33,963 nucleotides of DNA from Mogibacterium sp. (GTDB lineage Bacteria > Bacillota > Clostridia > Peptostreptococcales > Anaerovoracaceae), in NCBI GenBank assembly GCA_017505405.1, contig JAFVPI010000073.1:1-33963 (forward strand), in the 5' to 3' direction. The notes beneath the pieces were generated by a model. That model saw only the letters and a list, made by a program, of their open reading frames with translations. It searched no databases and was not told where the DNA came from. The stretch's first letter is position 1. Every line of letters begins with the position of its first letter. Of the stretch, positions 1-8,202 are shown in pieces. Position numbers and translations under genes: made by a program.

Positions 1-1242
1 ATAGAAGCGGGCGGATGTGTATGTTCTGAGCTTGTTGCTCGACGTGATCACAGGCATCTTCTCGCTGAGCGGATTGTTCATGTACATGAGCGGGCAGATG
101 TATGAAGTGATGACTCCTGTTGCCTTGAGTCTTTCGGCATATTCGGTCTTTTCGAATGCTTCGAGAACATCAGGAGCAGCGGTGAAGACCGTCGGGACTG
201 ACACCTTTGGTGCACCGCTTTTTGCAAGTCCTTCTTCAACCTTTTCAGTCCAGTCCTTGAGCTGCTGCAGGCTCATGTGCGGACAGCCCATGAAGCAGAG
301 CTTTGGCTCAGCGTCCTTATTCTTCCAGATCACAGGGTATTCCCTGTAGACTCTTTCGAGTTCCGCATCGTCTACGACATATACCTTAGCGCCTTCTTTG
401 ATGAGCGACTCGCCGTATCTGGCAGCCTCAGGCGTGAGTTTGTCGATGTGATAAAGGCCTACAGCTCCGTTTGAAGCGGTGGCTGCGCCAAAGTCCTTCA
501 GGTAAGTGCATGCCTCGTCATCGAGCTCCGTGCCGAGCCACTTGTCGAGTCCCTTCACGTAAGGAACATCCTCCATGACTTTCATTCCTATAGCGGATCC
601 GAGCAGCTGAGCCTCAGGCTTTTTGGTCGTCTTTATCTCTACGATCCAGTCCGCCTTGCGGCCTTCGTCTGTAAGGAGACCGAATTTCGGCACGTATCCT
701 ATCACCGACCCCATCAGGTCGATAATACCGGAGTTGCGGTTGCATCTTGCGCCGAGCACTGAGTTGGCATATACGACAGCCGATGACTCAGACCAGCTGA
801 GCACTTCGCCGAATCCCGGCTTGTTGCCTACTTCATCCATGTAGCAGGTGCACGTGAAGGCATTGTCCGAGAGCAGGCCGAGTTCTGCCAGCTGTTTCTC
901 ATAATCCTTCTGTCTGCTGTACATGAACATTTTGAAAACGACATCCTGTGCGATGTTGCTTGGAACGTTCTTATCGAGCGGTTTAGGATCTACCGTGAAC
1001 TTCTGTCCGGACGGAGCGCCCGCTTCGAGCAGCTTGTCCATAAGATCATAGACCGGTCCGAGAGCCTTGAGCCCGAACGAGGTAACGAGGTGGTTGTACT
1101 TGCTGCTGATAGGGACCATCTCGGTCGCGCCGAAAAGCTCTCCGTATCTGACAAGTGACTCCATCACCTTGGCAAGAGTCTCACCCTTTGAGCCTTCGAG
1201 TATCGCTCTCTGCTCGTCGGTCAGTTTTACTTTATAATCCAA
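1..1242 (-). CDS. Aconitase X large (catalytic) subunit, 3' end cut by the window edge
   Basis: Conceptual translation from 1242 downwards is open for all 414 codons to base 1, so the C-terminus lies outside the window. The N-terminus (LTDEQRAILEGSKGE) and the late segment VITSSNKLRTYTSAR resemble the AcnX/DUF521 family. Its known members are cis-3-hydroxy-L-proline dehydratase in bacteria and mevalonate 5-phosphate dehydratase in archaea. Cys167 (in ARCNRNSG), Cys316 or Cys320 (CFMGC) and Cys383 (in SYICPLMY) are the likely Fe-S ligands. The start must be the TTG at 1242, because a TAG codon immediately precedes it in frame, and GGAG lies 9 nt upstream. Family length is about 400-420 residues, so only a short tail should be missing. 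The small swivelling subunit is not fused at the N-terminus and may follow outside the window. Spacing of 77 bp from the dipeptidase gene, without a clear terminator, allows co-transcription. The substrate cannot be read from sequence. Confidence 0.8.
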   Translation of the reverse strand, partial: MDYKVKLTDEQRAILEGSKGETLAKVMESLVRYGELFGATEMVPISSKYNHLVTSFGLKALGPVYDLMDKLLEAGAPSGQKFTVDPKPLDKNVPSNIAQDVVFKMFMYSRQKDYEKQLAELGLLSDNAFTCTCYMDEVGNKPGFGEVLSWSESSAVVYANSVLGARCNRNSGIIDLMGSVIGYVPKFGLLTDEGRKADWIVEIKTTKKPEAQLLGSAIGMKVMEDVPYVKGLDKWLGTELDDEACTYLKDFGAATASNGAVGLYHIDKLTPEAARYGESLIKEGAKVYVVDDAELERVYREYPVIWKNKDAEPKLCFMGCPHMSLQQLKDWTEKVEEGLAKSGAPKVSVPTVFTAAPDVLEAFEKTEYAERLKATGVITSYICPLMYMNNPLSEKMPVITSSNKLRTYTSARFY

Positions 1243-1319
1243 CTATCCCATCTCCTTTCCTTAAATCTTTATCTGTATCTTCACCTGATATTTTAACACA
1301 TTGAGGTGTTGTTAACCTT

Positions 1320-2780
1320 CTAATTGTCCGACAGCTTCGAATTGTTCTTCATGCGCACGCTCGAAGTATCGAGTATGCAGCCAAGGGCCTTATCGGTCTC
1401 TTCCTTTGCCATCGTGCAGATCTTCTTATTGGCTTCGGCAGCGAGTGAAAAGTCTCCTGTCTCTGCCATCTTTTTATCGTATTCGAGGATGAGCTGACGG
1501 CTGCGGATGTTGACTGCAGCCTGATAGCGCTCGATGTTCTGTATACAGTGATCGTAATCCTTGTCAGCCATCGCTCCTATGAGTCTTGATGTCCAGAACA
1601 GGTTCTCAGTAGAGACATCCAGCGTCACCTTGCTGAGATAGTCAGGGATCGATGGCACGGAAGTGTACAGCGGCACCCAGCACGAGAAAGTGGTGCATCC
1701 GTAGCAGATCCACTGTATGCCTTTGATCTCCCCGGGAACTCCGTTTCTGATCTGCGTTATATGTGTGACTCCCGTGCGGTTGATGCCGATCGGCCGGTAC
1801 TTTCCGCTGAGACCGATCTCGTGCTTTCCGTACGGATCGTAAGGCGTTCCCTGGAAATGGCCTGCGAGCAGATACTGTACGTCTTCGACCGTGACCTTTC
1901 TGTCCGGTACCAACGACCACGGGATGTCATCGCTCTCCGGTGTGAACTCTGCATCAAGGCCTTCCCAGCTGTGAGACTTCGGAGCCAGGTAGCGTCCGAT
2001 GAACCACGCCCTCGGAGTGTTGTAAACGTGATCCATGTCGCGGCGCGAGCCGAACACCTTTCTCGGATCAAACTCTCCGTTCTGATTGCAGTCGAGGGAA
2101 TTATCCTTTATGAATTCCCTGAGGTCAGCCGAGCACATATGTGACTCCTGCTTTCCGAATGCGTCTTCAAAATCGAAGTAATCGGTGCCAAACTGGTTAG
2201 GATTTATCACTACACGGTCATCAGGTACGCGTGTCGCTATCCAGTGATGCCCGCCGATCGTGTCCATCCACCATATCTCGTTCTCATCGTTGAAAGCTAT
2301 GCCGTTCGATTCATATGTGCCGTATTCTTCGAGCAGCGAAGCAAGCCTCCTTACACCTTCTCTCGCGCTGTGTATGTAAGGCAGCACCAGCACTACTATA
2401 TCCTCTTCTCCTATACCGCCCGGGACTTCCTTCTGTCTGCCCTTAGCGGGTATATACCTGACAAGCGGATCAGCCGATAGTACCCTTGCGTTTGACGTGA
2501 GCGTCTCTGTAGCGGACATTCCCACACCAGCCTCATTTATGCCGGTGGCCGCCCATATCCCTTTCTTCCCGTCAACACTCGGGCAGGCTGTATACCTCAT
2601 CGGATCATCCGGCAGCTGTATCTCAAGGTGAGAGATCTTGCTTCTGTACCTTTTCGGCTGCTTCTTCGGATCGACGATAATGGTCTTTTTTACATCGAAG
2701 CGTCCGTCGTCTGTTCTTGAGATCATTGTTGAGTTATCGTTGCTGGCCCTCTTCCCCACAAGTACTGTAGTACACGACAT
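1320..2780 (-). CDS. pepD: C69-family dipeptidase (PepD/U34)
   Basis: This 486-residue protein begins MSCTTVLVGKRASNDNSTM, the N-terminal signature of peptidase family C69. In that family the cysteine close to the N-terminus (here Cys3) is the nucleophile of an Ntn-hydrolase fold. The later EIWWMDTIGGHHWIA segment is also typical. Family members hydrolyse a broad range of dipeptides in the cytoplasm; no signal peptide or membrane segment is visible. The ATG has an AGGAGG 10 nt upstream. It lies between the YdcF-like gene (47 bp upstream) and aconitase X (77 bp downstream) on the same strand. A peptidase beside an AcnX that may act on hydroxyproline would be consistent with peptide or amino-acid use, but that link is inference. 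Confidence 0.88.
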   Translation of the reverse strand: MSCTTVLVGKRASNDNSTMISRTDDGRFDVKKTIIVDPKKQPKRYRSKISHLEIQLPDDPMRYTACPSVDGKKGIWAATGINEAGVGMSATETLTSNARVLSADPLVRYIPAKGRQKEVPGGIGEEDIVVLVLPYIHSAREGVRRLASLLEEYGTYESNGIAFNDENEIWWMDTIGGHHWIATRVPDDRVVINPNQFGTDYFDFEDAFGKQESHMCSADLREFIKDNSLDCNQNGEFDPRKVFGSRRDMDHVYNTPRAWFIGRYLAPKSHSWEGLDAEFTPESDDIPWSLVPDRKVTVEDVQYLLAGHFQGTPYDPYGKHEIGLSGKYRPIGINRTGVTHITQIRNGVPGEIKGIQWICYGCTTFSCWVPLYTSVPSIPDYLSKVTLDVSTENLFWTSRLIGAMADKDYDHCIQNIERYQAAVNIRSRQLILEYDKKMAETGDFSLAAEANKKICTMAKEETDKALGCILDTSSVRMKNNSKLSDN

Positions 2781-2827
2781 TAACCTGTTCCTCCTGAAAT
2801 TTTTGATTTATGTTAGTTTTTTATGGC

Positions 2828-3868
2828 TTAATTTGCCTTTATGAGCATCACCGTGAACCACATCCAGAATGCCCATCCGAGGGCAAACAGCAGAGCGTGC
2901 TTCTTCTCTGAGTGAACCGCGATGAACTCGCGTATAAGAGCGCACGGCCAGTAATAAAGCGCAACATGGCTTCCGATGCCCTTGCACTTAAGGCCGACCT
3001 TGCGGCAATATCTGAGTGCCCTGTAAACATGATAATTACTGGTCACAAGTGCTGTGTATTTTCTTCCTTCGCGGCTGTCTATTATTTCTTTGGAGAACTT
3101 CAGGTTCTCAAGGGTAGTAGCCGACTTATCTTCCACAATGATATCGCTCTCTGGTATGCCCTGCTCGAGCAGATATCTCTTCATGGCCTCGGCCTCTGAT
3201 ATGTTCTCGTCAGACCCCTTGCCTCCCGAAGGTATGAGTTTGGTAGGCGACGGATCCTTGCGGTAAACGAATACCGCCTTATCCAGTCTCTCCTGCAGGA
3301 GTTTCGACACCTTTTCCCCTTCAATGAGTCCGGCACCGTGTATTATCACATAGTCGAAGTCCTTGCTCCTCGGGATTATCATCAGGAATACCGAATATAT
3401 CATGAATACGACAAATGAGATCGAACCGTATATTACCGTCACGGCGATCAGAGATGTCACAAGAAACGGGGTGGAGTGGAAATACGCCGTCTGTGCCTCG
3501 AGCCCAAACATAAATGAGTAGATAACGACATTGTACGCAGTCAGTATCTCCCCTACCAAAACCGCAATTCCCAGCGCCAGCGATAGCAGATGCGCAGCAC
3601 ATTTCCCCTCGTTTCTGATCATCACGATGCCGTTGTGTATGAGGGAAAACGGGACTATAAGAATAGCAGCCATTGTCAGCAGAAATGTCGTCAGCATCAT
3701 TTCCTTTGCCTGATCTCCTGCAATGTTGACCACAAACGGGATCATTGAAAGCAGAGCAAAAGCCAGCAGATGGCAGTTGCGGTATCTGCTCCTGTCCTTA
3801 CTGAAAGAATAGTAGAACATTCCCCAGAATATCAGTGTAAAAAGTAAAGTTATCGCGGTAGCACTCAT
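2828..3868 (-). CDS. YdcF/DUF218-family membrane protein
   Basis: The protein has 346 residues. The first about 165 contain several hydrophobic helices (for example near residues 5-25, 35-55, 60-80, 95-120 and 140-165). A soluble DUF218 domain follows, with the core DYVIIHGAGL, IPSGGKGSDE, SEAEAMKRYLLEQGIPESDII, KSATTLENLKFS and TSNYHVYRALRYCRK. A C-terminal hydrophobic stretch closes the protein. This layout is that of the YdcF/SanA/ElyC family of Gram-positive bacteria, which is linked to the cell envelope but has no settled reaction. The ATG at 3868 has a GGGGG-type ribosome binding site. It is followed on the same strand by pepD. It probably has its own promoter, since a strong terminator lies upstream at 3938-3966. 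Confidence 0.8.
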   Translation of the reverse strand: MSATAITLLFTLIFWGMFYYSFSKDRSRYRNCHLLAFALLSMIPFVVNIAGDQAKEMMLTTFLLTMAAILIVPFSLIHNGIVMIRNEGKCAAHLLSLALGIAVLVGEILTAYNVVIYSFMFGLEAQTAYFHSTPFLVTSLIAVTVIYGSISFVVFMIYSVFLMIIPRSKDFDYVIIHGAGLIEGEKVSKLLQERLDKAVFVYRKDPSPTKLIPSGGKGSDENISEAEAMKRYLLEQGIPESDIIVEDKSATTLENLKFSKEIIDSREGRKYTALVTSNYHVYRALRYCRKVGLKCKGIGSHVALYYWPCALIREFIAVHSEKKHALLFALGWAFWMWFTVMLIKAN

Positions 3869-3937
3869 TATCTGCCCCCATTAATAAAATCTGTCAGATC
3901 TTCCTGAAAAGCTGACACTTTATTATATCGCAAGCAG

Positions 3938-3966
3938 AAAAAAAGGACTACCTTAACGGCAGTCCC
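3938..3966 (-). terminator. Intrinsic terminator after the Na/Pi cotransporter gene
   Basis: Read on the minus strand, GGACTGCC, a GTTAA loop and GGTAGTCC form an 8-bp stem with one G-U pair (3945-3965). Seven T residues follow (3944-3938). It starts 14 bp past the stop of the cotransporter gene and isolates it from the YdcF-like gene. Confidence 0.85.
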
Positions 3967-3978
3967 TTCCAAACCCTG

Positions 3979-5736
3979 TTATATCTCAAATTTTTTCTTA
4001 TACTCTGCAAAATGTTTCTTGAAGAAATCATCATGCCTGAAGCTCGGCTGTCTGTGATATGCGTGATGTCCTTCCACTTCTGAGACAGCTTCCAGAACAT
4101 GCACGGCTATATTGCTGCAATGATCGGCAATACGCTCATAATCCGTGATCATGTCATTGAAGACGAAACCGTGCTCCAGCGTACACTCCTGCTTGCCGAT
4201 CCTCTCGACATGATTGGCTTTCATTGTGTCACATATGTCATCTATGACCTCCTCTAACGGGTCAACCGCAAGAGCGTTGTCATAGCTGTTGTTCGCAAAG
4301 GAGAATATGGTAAGATTCGTGATCTCCTTTATCGCTTCCTCCAGTACGTTCAGTTCCCTTAATGCGTCTTTTGAGAACTTGATCTTCTTTTCGTGGATCT
4401 CTTCTATCGATTCTGCAATATTCCTTGCGTGGTCAGACATCCTCTCGAAGTCTGACAGTACTTTCAGGTCTTCGCTGACCTGCGCGGAATGCTCATCATC
4501 CAGGTCAGATGTAGTAAGCTTGAAGAGATAATTGCCGAGTTTGTCTTCGTAGCGGTCTATCACGCTTTCGAGATCAATTACCCGCTTGAGACCTTCCTTG
4601 CTGTACTCCCTTCTGGTTTCAATGACACCCATTACGCTTTCCAGAGTTTTGGCTGCCATGGATTCAATGACTTCCTTGCTCTGCGCGAGAGCAAGTGTAG
4701 GGTGATCGAGAAATCTCGGCTCGAGCTTGTCCATGTCTGCCTTTTCTTCCAGCGCCTCCTGTCCCTCCGGGAAGAGCTTGCATACCAGCTTTTCAAGCGC
4801 TCCTATAGCCGGCGCCAGAACTATGACCACTGCCAGTCTGTAAAGGGTATTTGTAAGAGCTACAGATACCATGCTCATCCCCATCGTCATGAAGTCGAAA
4901 TGAACGATCGCACTGACGATGTAGAAAATGCCTCCGACGATCACAGCACCAAGCACATCGATAATGAGATAGACAAAAGCAGTTCTCTTTCCGTTGACGC
5001 TGGCTCCGAGAGCACTGAGCATTACCGGTACCGAAGCTCCGATGCCGATACCCATCAGGATAGGGAAGGCCATGTCGAACTCGACAGCTCCTGTGACTGC
5101 CAGAGCCTGGAGAATACCTACCGCAGCGCTCGCGCTCTGTATCACTGCCGTTACAAGTACACCTATCAGCACACCGAGTATCGGATTGCTGAAGCTTGTC
5201 ATCATATCTATGAACTTAGGATCCGTTCTCAGCGGAACGATGGCTCCCGACATCATGCTCATGCCGTACATCAGTACCGCGAAGCCGAGCATTATGCCGC
5301 CTATGTTCTTATGTGCTGCCTTCTTTCCGAACATCCAGAGCAGTATACCTATAAGAGCTACAACGCCCGTCAGCACCTCAGTACTGAACAGTGAAGCTAC
5401 TCCTCCCCCTCCGCCTAAGCTGTTGAGGGCAAGTATCCAGCCCGTGATGGATGTGCCGAGAATCGCTCCGAGCACTATGCCGATCGCCTGTTTCACCTGC
5501 ATCATGCCGGAGTTTACGAAACCTACGACCATTACCGATGTCGCGGATGATGACTGGATCGCTGCAGTGACTCCCGTACCAAGCAGGATTCCTTTTATAG
5601 GATTGCCTGCGAGCTTATACAGGATCATTTCCATTTTGCTGCCCGCTACCTTCTTGAGCGAGTCGCCCATGACCGACATTCCGAAAAGGAACATCGCCAC
5701 GCCGCCTAATAAGGAGATTACATTAGTTGCATCCAT
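3979..5736 (-). CDS. Na+/phosphate cotransporter family protein with C-terminal PhoU-like domain
   Basis: The 585-residue protein starts with two homologous Na/Pi-cotransporter repeats. Each carries a QSS/QSA motif: AAIQSSSATSVM in the first and AVIQSASAAVGI in the second. About eight to nine membrane helices fill residues 1-310. The C-terminal about 230 residues (from about 340) form helical PhoU-like repeats, with DYERIADHCSNIA and DFERMSDHARNIAE as diagnostic segments. Relatives move phosphate with sodium; E. coli YjbB of the same family has been linked to phosphate efflux. The ATG at 5736 is preceded by GGGGAGG and AAAGG. It is a single-gene unit, with its own promoter and riboswitch-like leader upstream and a strong terminator downstream. 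Direction of transport cannot be read from sequence. Confidence 0.88.
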   Translation of the reverse strand: MDATNVISLLGGVAMFLFGMSVMGDSLKKVAGSKMEMILYKLAGNPIKGILLGTGVTAAIQSSSATSVMVVGFVNSGMMQVKQAIGIVLGAILGTSITGWILALNSLGGGGGVASLFSTEVLTGVVALIGILLWMFGKKAAHKNIGGIMLGFAVLMYGMSMMSGAIVPLRTDPKFIDMMTSFSNPILGVLIGVLVTAVIQSASAAVGILQALAVTGAVEFDMAFPILMGIGIGASVPVMLSALGASVNGKRTAFVYLIIDVLGAVIVGGIFYIVSAIVHFDFMTMGMSMVSVALTNTLYRLAVVIVLAPAIGALEKLVCKLFPEGQEALEEKADMDKLEPRFLDHPTLALAQSKEVIESMAAKTLESVMGVIETRREYSKEGLKRVIDLESVIDRYEDKLGNYLFKLTTSDLDDEHSAQVSEDLKVLSDFERMSDHARNIAESIEEIHEKKIKFSKDALRELNVLEEAIKEITNLTIFSFANNSYDNALAVDPLEEVIDDICDTMKANHVERIGKQECTLEHGFVFNDMITDYERIADHCSNIAVHVLEAVSEVEGHHAYHRQPSFRHDDFFKKHFAEYKKKFEI

Positions 5737-5761
5737 ATAGCCTTTCTTCCTCCCCTTTGTT

Positions 5762-5802
5762 AAAAAAAGAGACTCATACCGAAAAATATCGGTAAAAGTC
5801 TC
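5762..5802 (-). terminator. Leader terminator (expression platform) of the Na/Pi cotransporter
   Basis: On the minus strand GAGACTTTTACCGATA pairs with TTCGGTATGAGTCTC and is followed by seven T residues (5768-5762), only 26 bp before the start codon. The 5' arm (5787-5802) contains the bases that also form the 3' strand of the aptamer P1 helix (5789-5797). The two structures therefore exclude each other, which is the arrangement of a transcription-attenuation riboswitch. Confidence 0.8.
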
Positions 5803-5890
5803 GCTACTTCGAACATACTCCGGGGCGCATTGTCCCGTACTGACGAAATATGTTACGCAAATCTGCGCAAGCTACTCCCTATTTAACCAA
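5789..5890 (-). promoter_or_regulatory. yybP-ykoY-like (Mn2+) riboswitch aptamer
   Basis: The minus-strand leader shows the landmarks of the yybP-ykoY family: GGGAGTAGC near the 5' end (5879-5871), CGTCAGTACGGG in the middle, and GCGAGACTTTTACC at the 3' end. P1 pairs TTGGTTAAA (5890-5882) with TTTTACCGA (5797-5789), with one mismatch. P2 is a 7-bp hairpin with a GATT loop (5870-5853). A further helix pairs CATA (5852-5849) with TATG (5817-5814) and encloses CGGG/CCCG (5837-5834 with 5824-5821). In the known family Mn2+ stabilises P1. Here that would prevent the overlapping terminator and turn the gene on. The family call rests on recognised motifs and hand folding, not on a covariance search. 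Confidence 0.68.
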
Positions 5891-5894
5891 CTTA

Positions 5895-5924
5895 ATTATC
5901 ACACAAAATGCTCTGGGTTGTCTA
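5895..5924 (-). promoter_or_regulatory. Promoter of the Na/Pi cotransporter gene
   Basis: On the minus strand TAGACA (5924-5919) and GATAAT (5900-5895) are separated by 18 bp. The expected start near 5888 falls at the first base pairs of the aptamer P1 helix, so promoter and riboswitch support each other. Confidence 0.55.
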
Positions 5925-5937
5925 CACTTTATATGTG

Positions 5938-7092
5938 CTAAGCTTCAAACATTTCAGCCACTTTTTTAAGCAGATCTCTGATCTCAAGATGCTGCGGACA
6001 GACTTCCTCGCACATGCCGCATTCTATGCAGTCGCCCGGCTTGCCGCTGCCTTCTCCGATCACCCTGTCATATGCCTCCCAAGGATCCACCTTGCCGAAA
6101 AGCACCATGCTGTTATATGCCCTGAACAGCTTCGGTATCCTTATCTCCATCGGGCAGTGGTTTTCCTCTATGCAGTATCTGCACTGGGTACAAGGTATGG
6201 CTCCCATGGATCCGAAGACATCAGCGACCTTATCGACAGCCTCGCGTTCCCTGTCAGAAAGAGGTGCGAAATCCCCGTCATTGCAGCTGAATATATTAAG
6301 ATTGTCCTCCAGCTGCTCCATGTTGCTCATGCCTGACAGCACCATCTCGATCCCGTCAAATCCGGCTGCGAATCTGAGAGCATAGCCCGCATTGCTGCAG
6401 TCTGATCCGGTCTCTGCCCTGAGTTCATCAAACACCTTCTGTGCTGCGTCAGGGAGCTTGACGAGATTGCCTCCTCTTACCGGCTCCATTACGAGGACCG
6501 GCTTGCCGTGTTTGCGGCATACTTCGTATACCTTGCGGCTCTCTACGGCAACACTCTCATAGTCGAGGTAGTTGAACTGTATCTGAACGATCTCAACGTC
6601 AGGATATTCCGTGAGAATGCGGTCGAGCACATCAGCCTTATCGTGGAAAGAGAGCCCCACATGGTGCACTTTCCCTTCCGCCTTCAGATCGAATGCGGTC
6701 TCGTAAGCGCGGCATTGCTTGAAGAACTCAAAGTTTGATGCATTCTGCGCGTGCATCAGCAGGAAGTCGAAATACTCCACACCGCACGCTTCGAGCTGCG
6801 AGTCGATCAGCGGTCTGATATCCTCTTCTGTTTTGAAATACTCATCTGTAAGTTTATCAGTCAGGACGTACTCGCTGCGGTCGTGTCTGGAGGTGAGGCA
6901 CTCCCTTATGGCTATCTCGCTGAGTCCGTCATGATATCCATGTGCGGTATCGAAATAGTTGAATCCCCTCTCGAGGAAGCGGTCCACCATTTTGCATACC
7001 TGCTCATTGTCGATTTTGCCATCTATCATCGGCAGCCTCATCATGCCGAACGCGAGATGCTTTTTGTTTTCACTGAAAGCTCTGTTACCCAT
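5938..7092 (-). CDS. Aldo/keto reductase with C-terminal 2x[4Fe-4S] ferredoxin domain
   Basis: The 384-residue protein has a TIM-barrel AKR domain with the usual tetrad: Asp48 and Tyr53 (FDTAHGYHDG), Lys80 (LTDKL) and His114 (LLMHAQN). After about residue 285 it carries two cysteine clusters, CTQCRYCIEENHCP and CIECGMCEEVCP, for two [4Fe-4S] clusters. Such Fe-S AKRs are common in anaerobic Clostridia; most have no known substrate and may couple NAD(P)H to ferredoxin. An ATG five codons further upstream (7107) is open but has no ribosome binding site, whereas GGGGAG stands 5 nt before the ATG at 7092, so I chose that start. It follows glutaminase by 48 bp on the same strand without a terminator and may be the last gene of the citrate operon. 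Confidence 0.85.
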   Translation of the reverse strand: MGNRAFSENKKHLAFGMMRLPMIDGKIDNEQVCKMVDRFLERGFNYFDTAHGYHDGLSEIAIRECLTSRHDRSEYVLTDKLTDEYFKTEEDIRPLIDSQLEACGVEYFDFLLMHAQNASNFEFFKQCRAYETAFDLKAEGKVHHVGLSFHDKADVLDRILTEYPDVEIVQIQFNYLDYESVAVESRKVYEVCRKHGKPVLVMEPVRGGNLVKLPDAAQKVFDELRAETGSDCSNAGYALRFAAGFDGIEMVLSGMSNMEQLEDNLNIFSCNDGDFAPLSDREREAVDKVADVFGSMGAIPCTQCRYCIEENHCPMEIRIPKLFRAYNSMVLFGKVDPWEAYDRVIGEGSGKPGDCIECGMCEEVCPQHLEIRDLLKKVAEMFEA

Positions 7093-7140
7093 GTTTTCTC
7101 CCCTCATTTCAATTATTACATATTGTATTCAGCGCGGAAA

Positions 7141-8202
7141 TCATATCACATGCGATCCCCTTATGCCTCTGATAATGTCATTCTCCTCTTCTGTTTCCTT
7201 GTTCCACTCAGGGTCATAGAAGAGATTCAGCCTGAGATCGTTGGATATCTCCCTCAGCAGCTTGCATCCGGCGATGCTGTTTCCCTGGGTATCGAGCGCA
7301 GGTCCGAACACTCCTATGCCCGCGCGCTTGTCCGAGACTGAAAGCAGTCCGCCGCCGACTCCTGACTTGGTAGGTATTCCCACTTTTATGGCGAATGATC
7401 CGGAACCGTCATACATTCCGCATGTAAGCATGAGCGTTTTAACTATGCGCGCGGTACGCGACGGCATAAATCTCTTGCCGGTCTCTGCGCAGACTCCATC
7501 GTTGGCCAGGATCACGCCAAGATTTGAAAGCGAATCCGCAGTGGCGCTCATCGAGCACATTTTTGTATAGAACCGAAGAGTATCCTCAACGTCTTTTTTC
7601 AAAATGCCCTTGCTCTGCAGGAGATACGCTATGGAACGATTTCGCGAGCAGGTCTTCATCTCCGACTGGTAGACCACCTCATCCAGCACTATTTCCGGAT
7701 CTGAGCATATGCTTCTGGTAAATCTCAGTATATCCTGAAACGACAGCTCCGGCAGCAGCAGTCCGCAAAGCGCGAGTCCGCCAGAGTTGATAAGTGGATT
7801 ATAAGGCTTGGAATTGCTTACATCCAGCTCCACCAGGGAATCGAAGGCTTCACCCGAAGGCTCCATTCCAACCTTGCTGAACACTGCCTCGCGTCCGCAT
7901 AATTCAAGAGCTACTATAAGCATAATGACCTTGCATACTGACTGCATGGTGAACCTGACATCGTAATCTCCCATACAGATCTTTTCACCCTTCAGCGGGT
8001 TAATAACAATACCGAGCTGGTGCGGATCCACCTTGCCCAGCTCAGGTATGTATGTGGCAACCCGGCCCTTAGGGATCTCCTCTCTTGCAATATCCATGCC
8101 TCTTTTTATTATCTCTATTGCCTTGGATTTTTCCTGCAGTCTGTACTGCTTGTCTATTACCAGATCTTCCGCCTGACCTTTGTTGTTTTCGATCTCAGTC
8201 AT
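7141..8202 (-). CDS. glsA: Glutaminase
   Basis: The enzyme hydrolyses L-glutamine to glutamate and ammonia. The 353-residue sequence matches the serine-dependent glutaminase family of beta-lactamase fold. It has GRVATYIPELGKVDPHQLG, the catalytic S-x-x-K in MQSVCKV (Ser88, Lys91), EPSGEAFDSLVELD, NPLINSGGLALCGLL and TKSGVGGGLLSVS. It is about 45 residues longer than the usual about 308, with extra segments at both ends that have no recognisable domain. The ATG overlaps the end of the LysR gene by 8 bp and has AAGGAA upstream, so it is translated from the citrate operon mRNA. This places glutamate production from glutamine with the enzymes that link citrate and 2-oxoglutarate. Confidence 0.92.
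   Translation of the reverse strand: MTEIENNKGQAEDLVIDKQYRLQEKSKAIEIIKRGMDIAREEIPKGRVATYIPELGKVDPHQLGIVINPLKGEKICMGDYDVRFTMQSVCKVIMLIVALELCGREAVFSKVGMEPSGEAFDSLVELDVSNSKPYNPLINSGGLALCGLLLPELSFQDILRFTRSICSDPEIVLDEVVYQSEMKTCSRNRSIAYLLQSKGILKKDVEDTLRFYTKMCSMSATADSLSNLGVILANDGVCAETGKRFMPSRTARIVKTLMLTCGMYDGSGSFAIKVGIPTKSGVGGGLLSVSDKRAGIGVFGPALDTQGNSIAGCKLLREISNDLRLNLFYDPEWNKETEEENDIIRGIRGSHVI

Noticed and set aside
1243-1319. Weak inverted repeat AACAC/GTGTT between pepD and aconitase X
   Set aside because: A 5-bp AT-rich stem without a proper T run is not enough for a terminator call.
4489-5394. 301-codon plus-strand frame opposite the Na/Pi cotransporter
   Set aside because: The minus-strand gene has clear family motifs, promoter, leader and terminator. 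The plus frame has unlikely composition and no ribosome binding site context.
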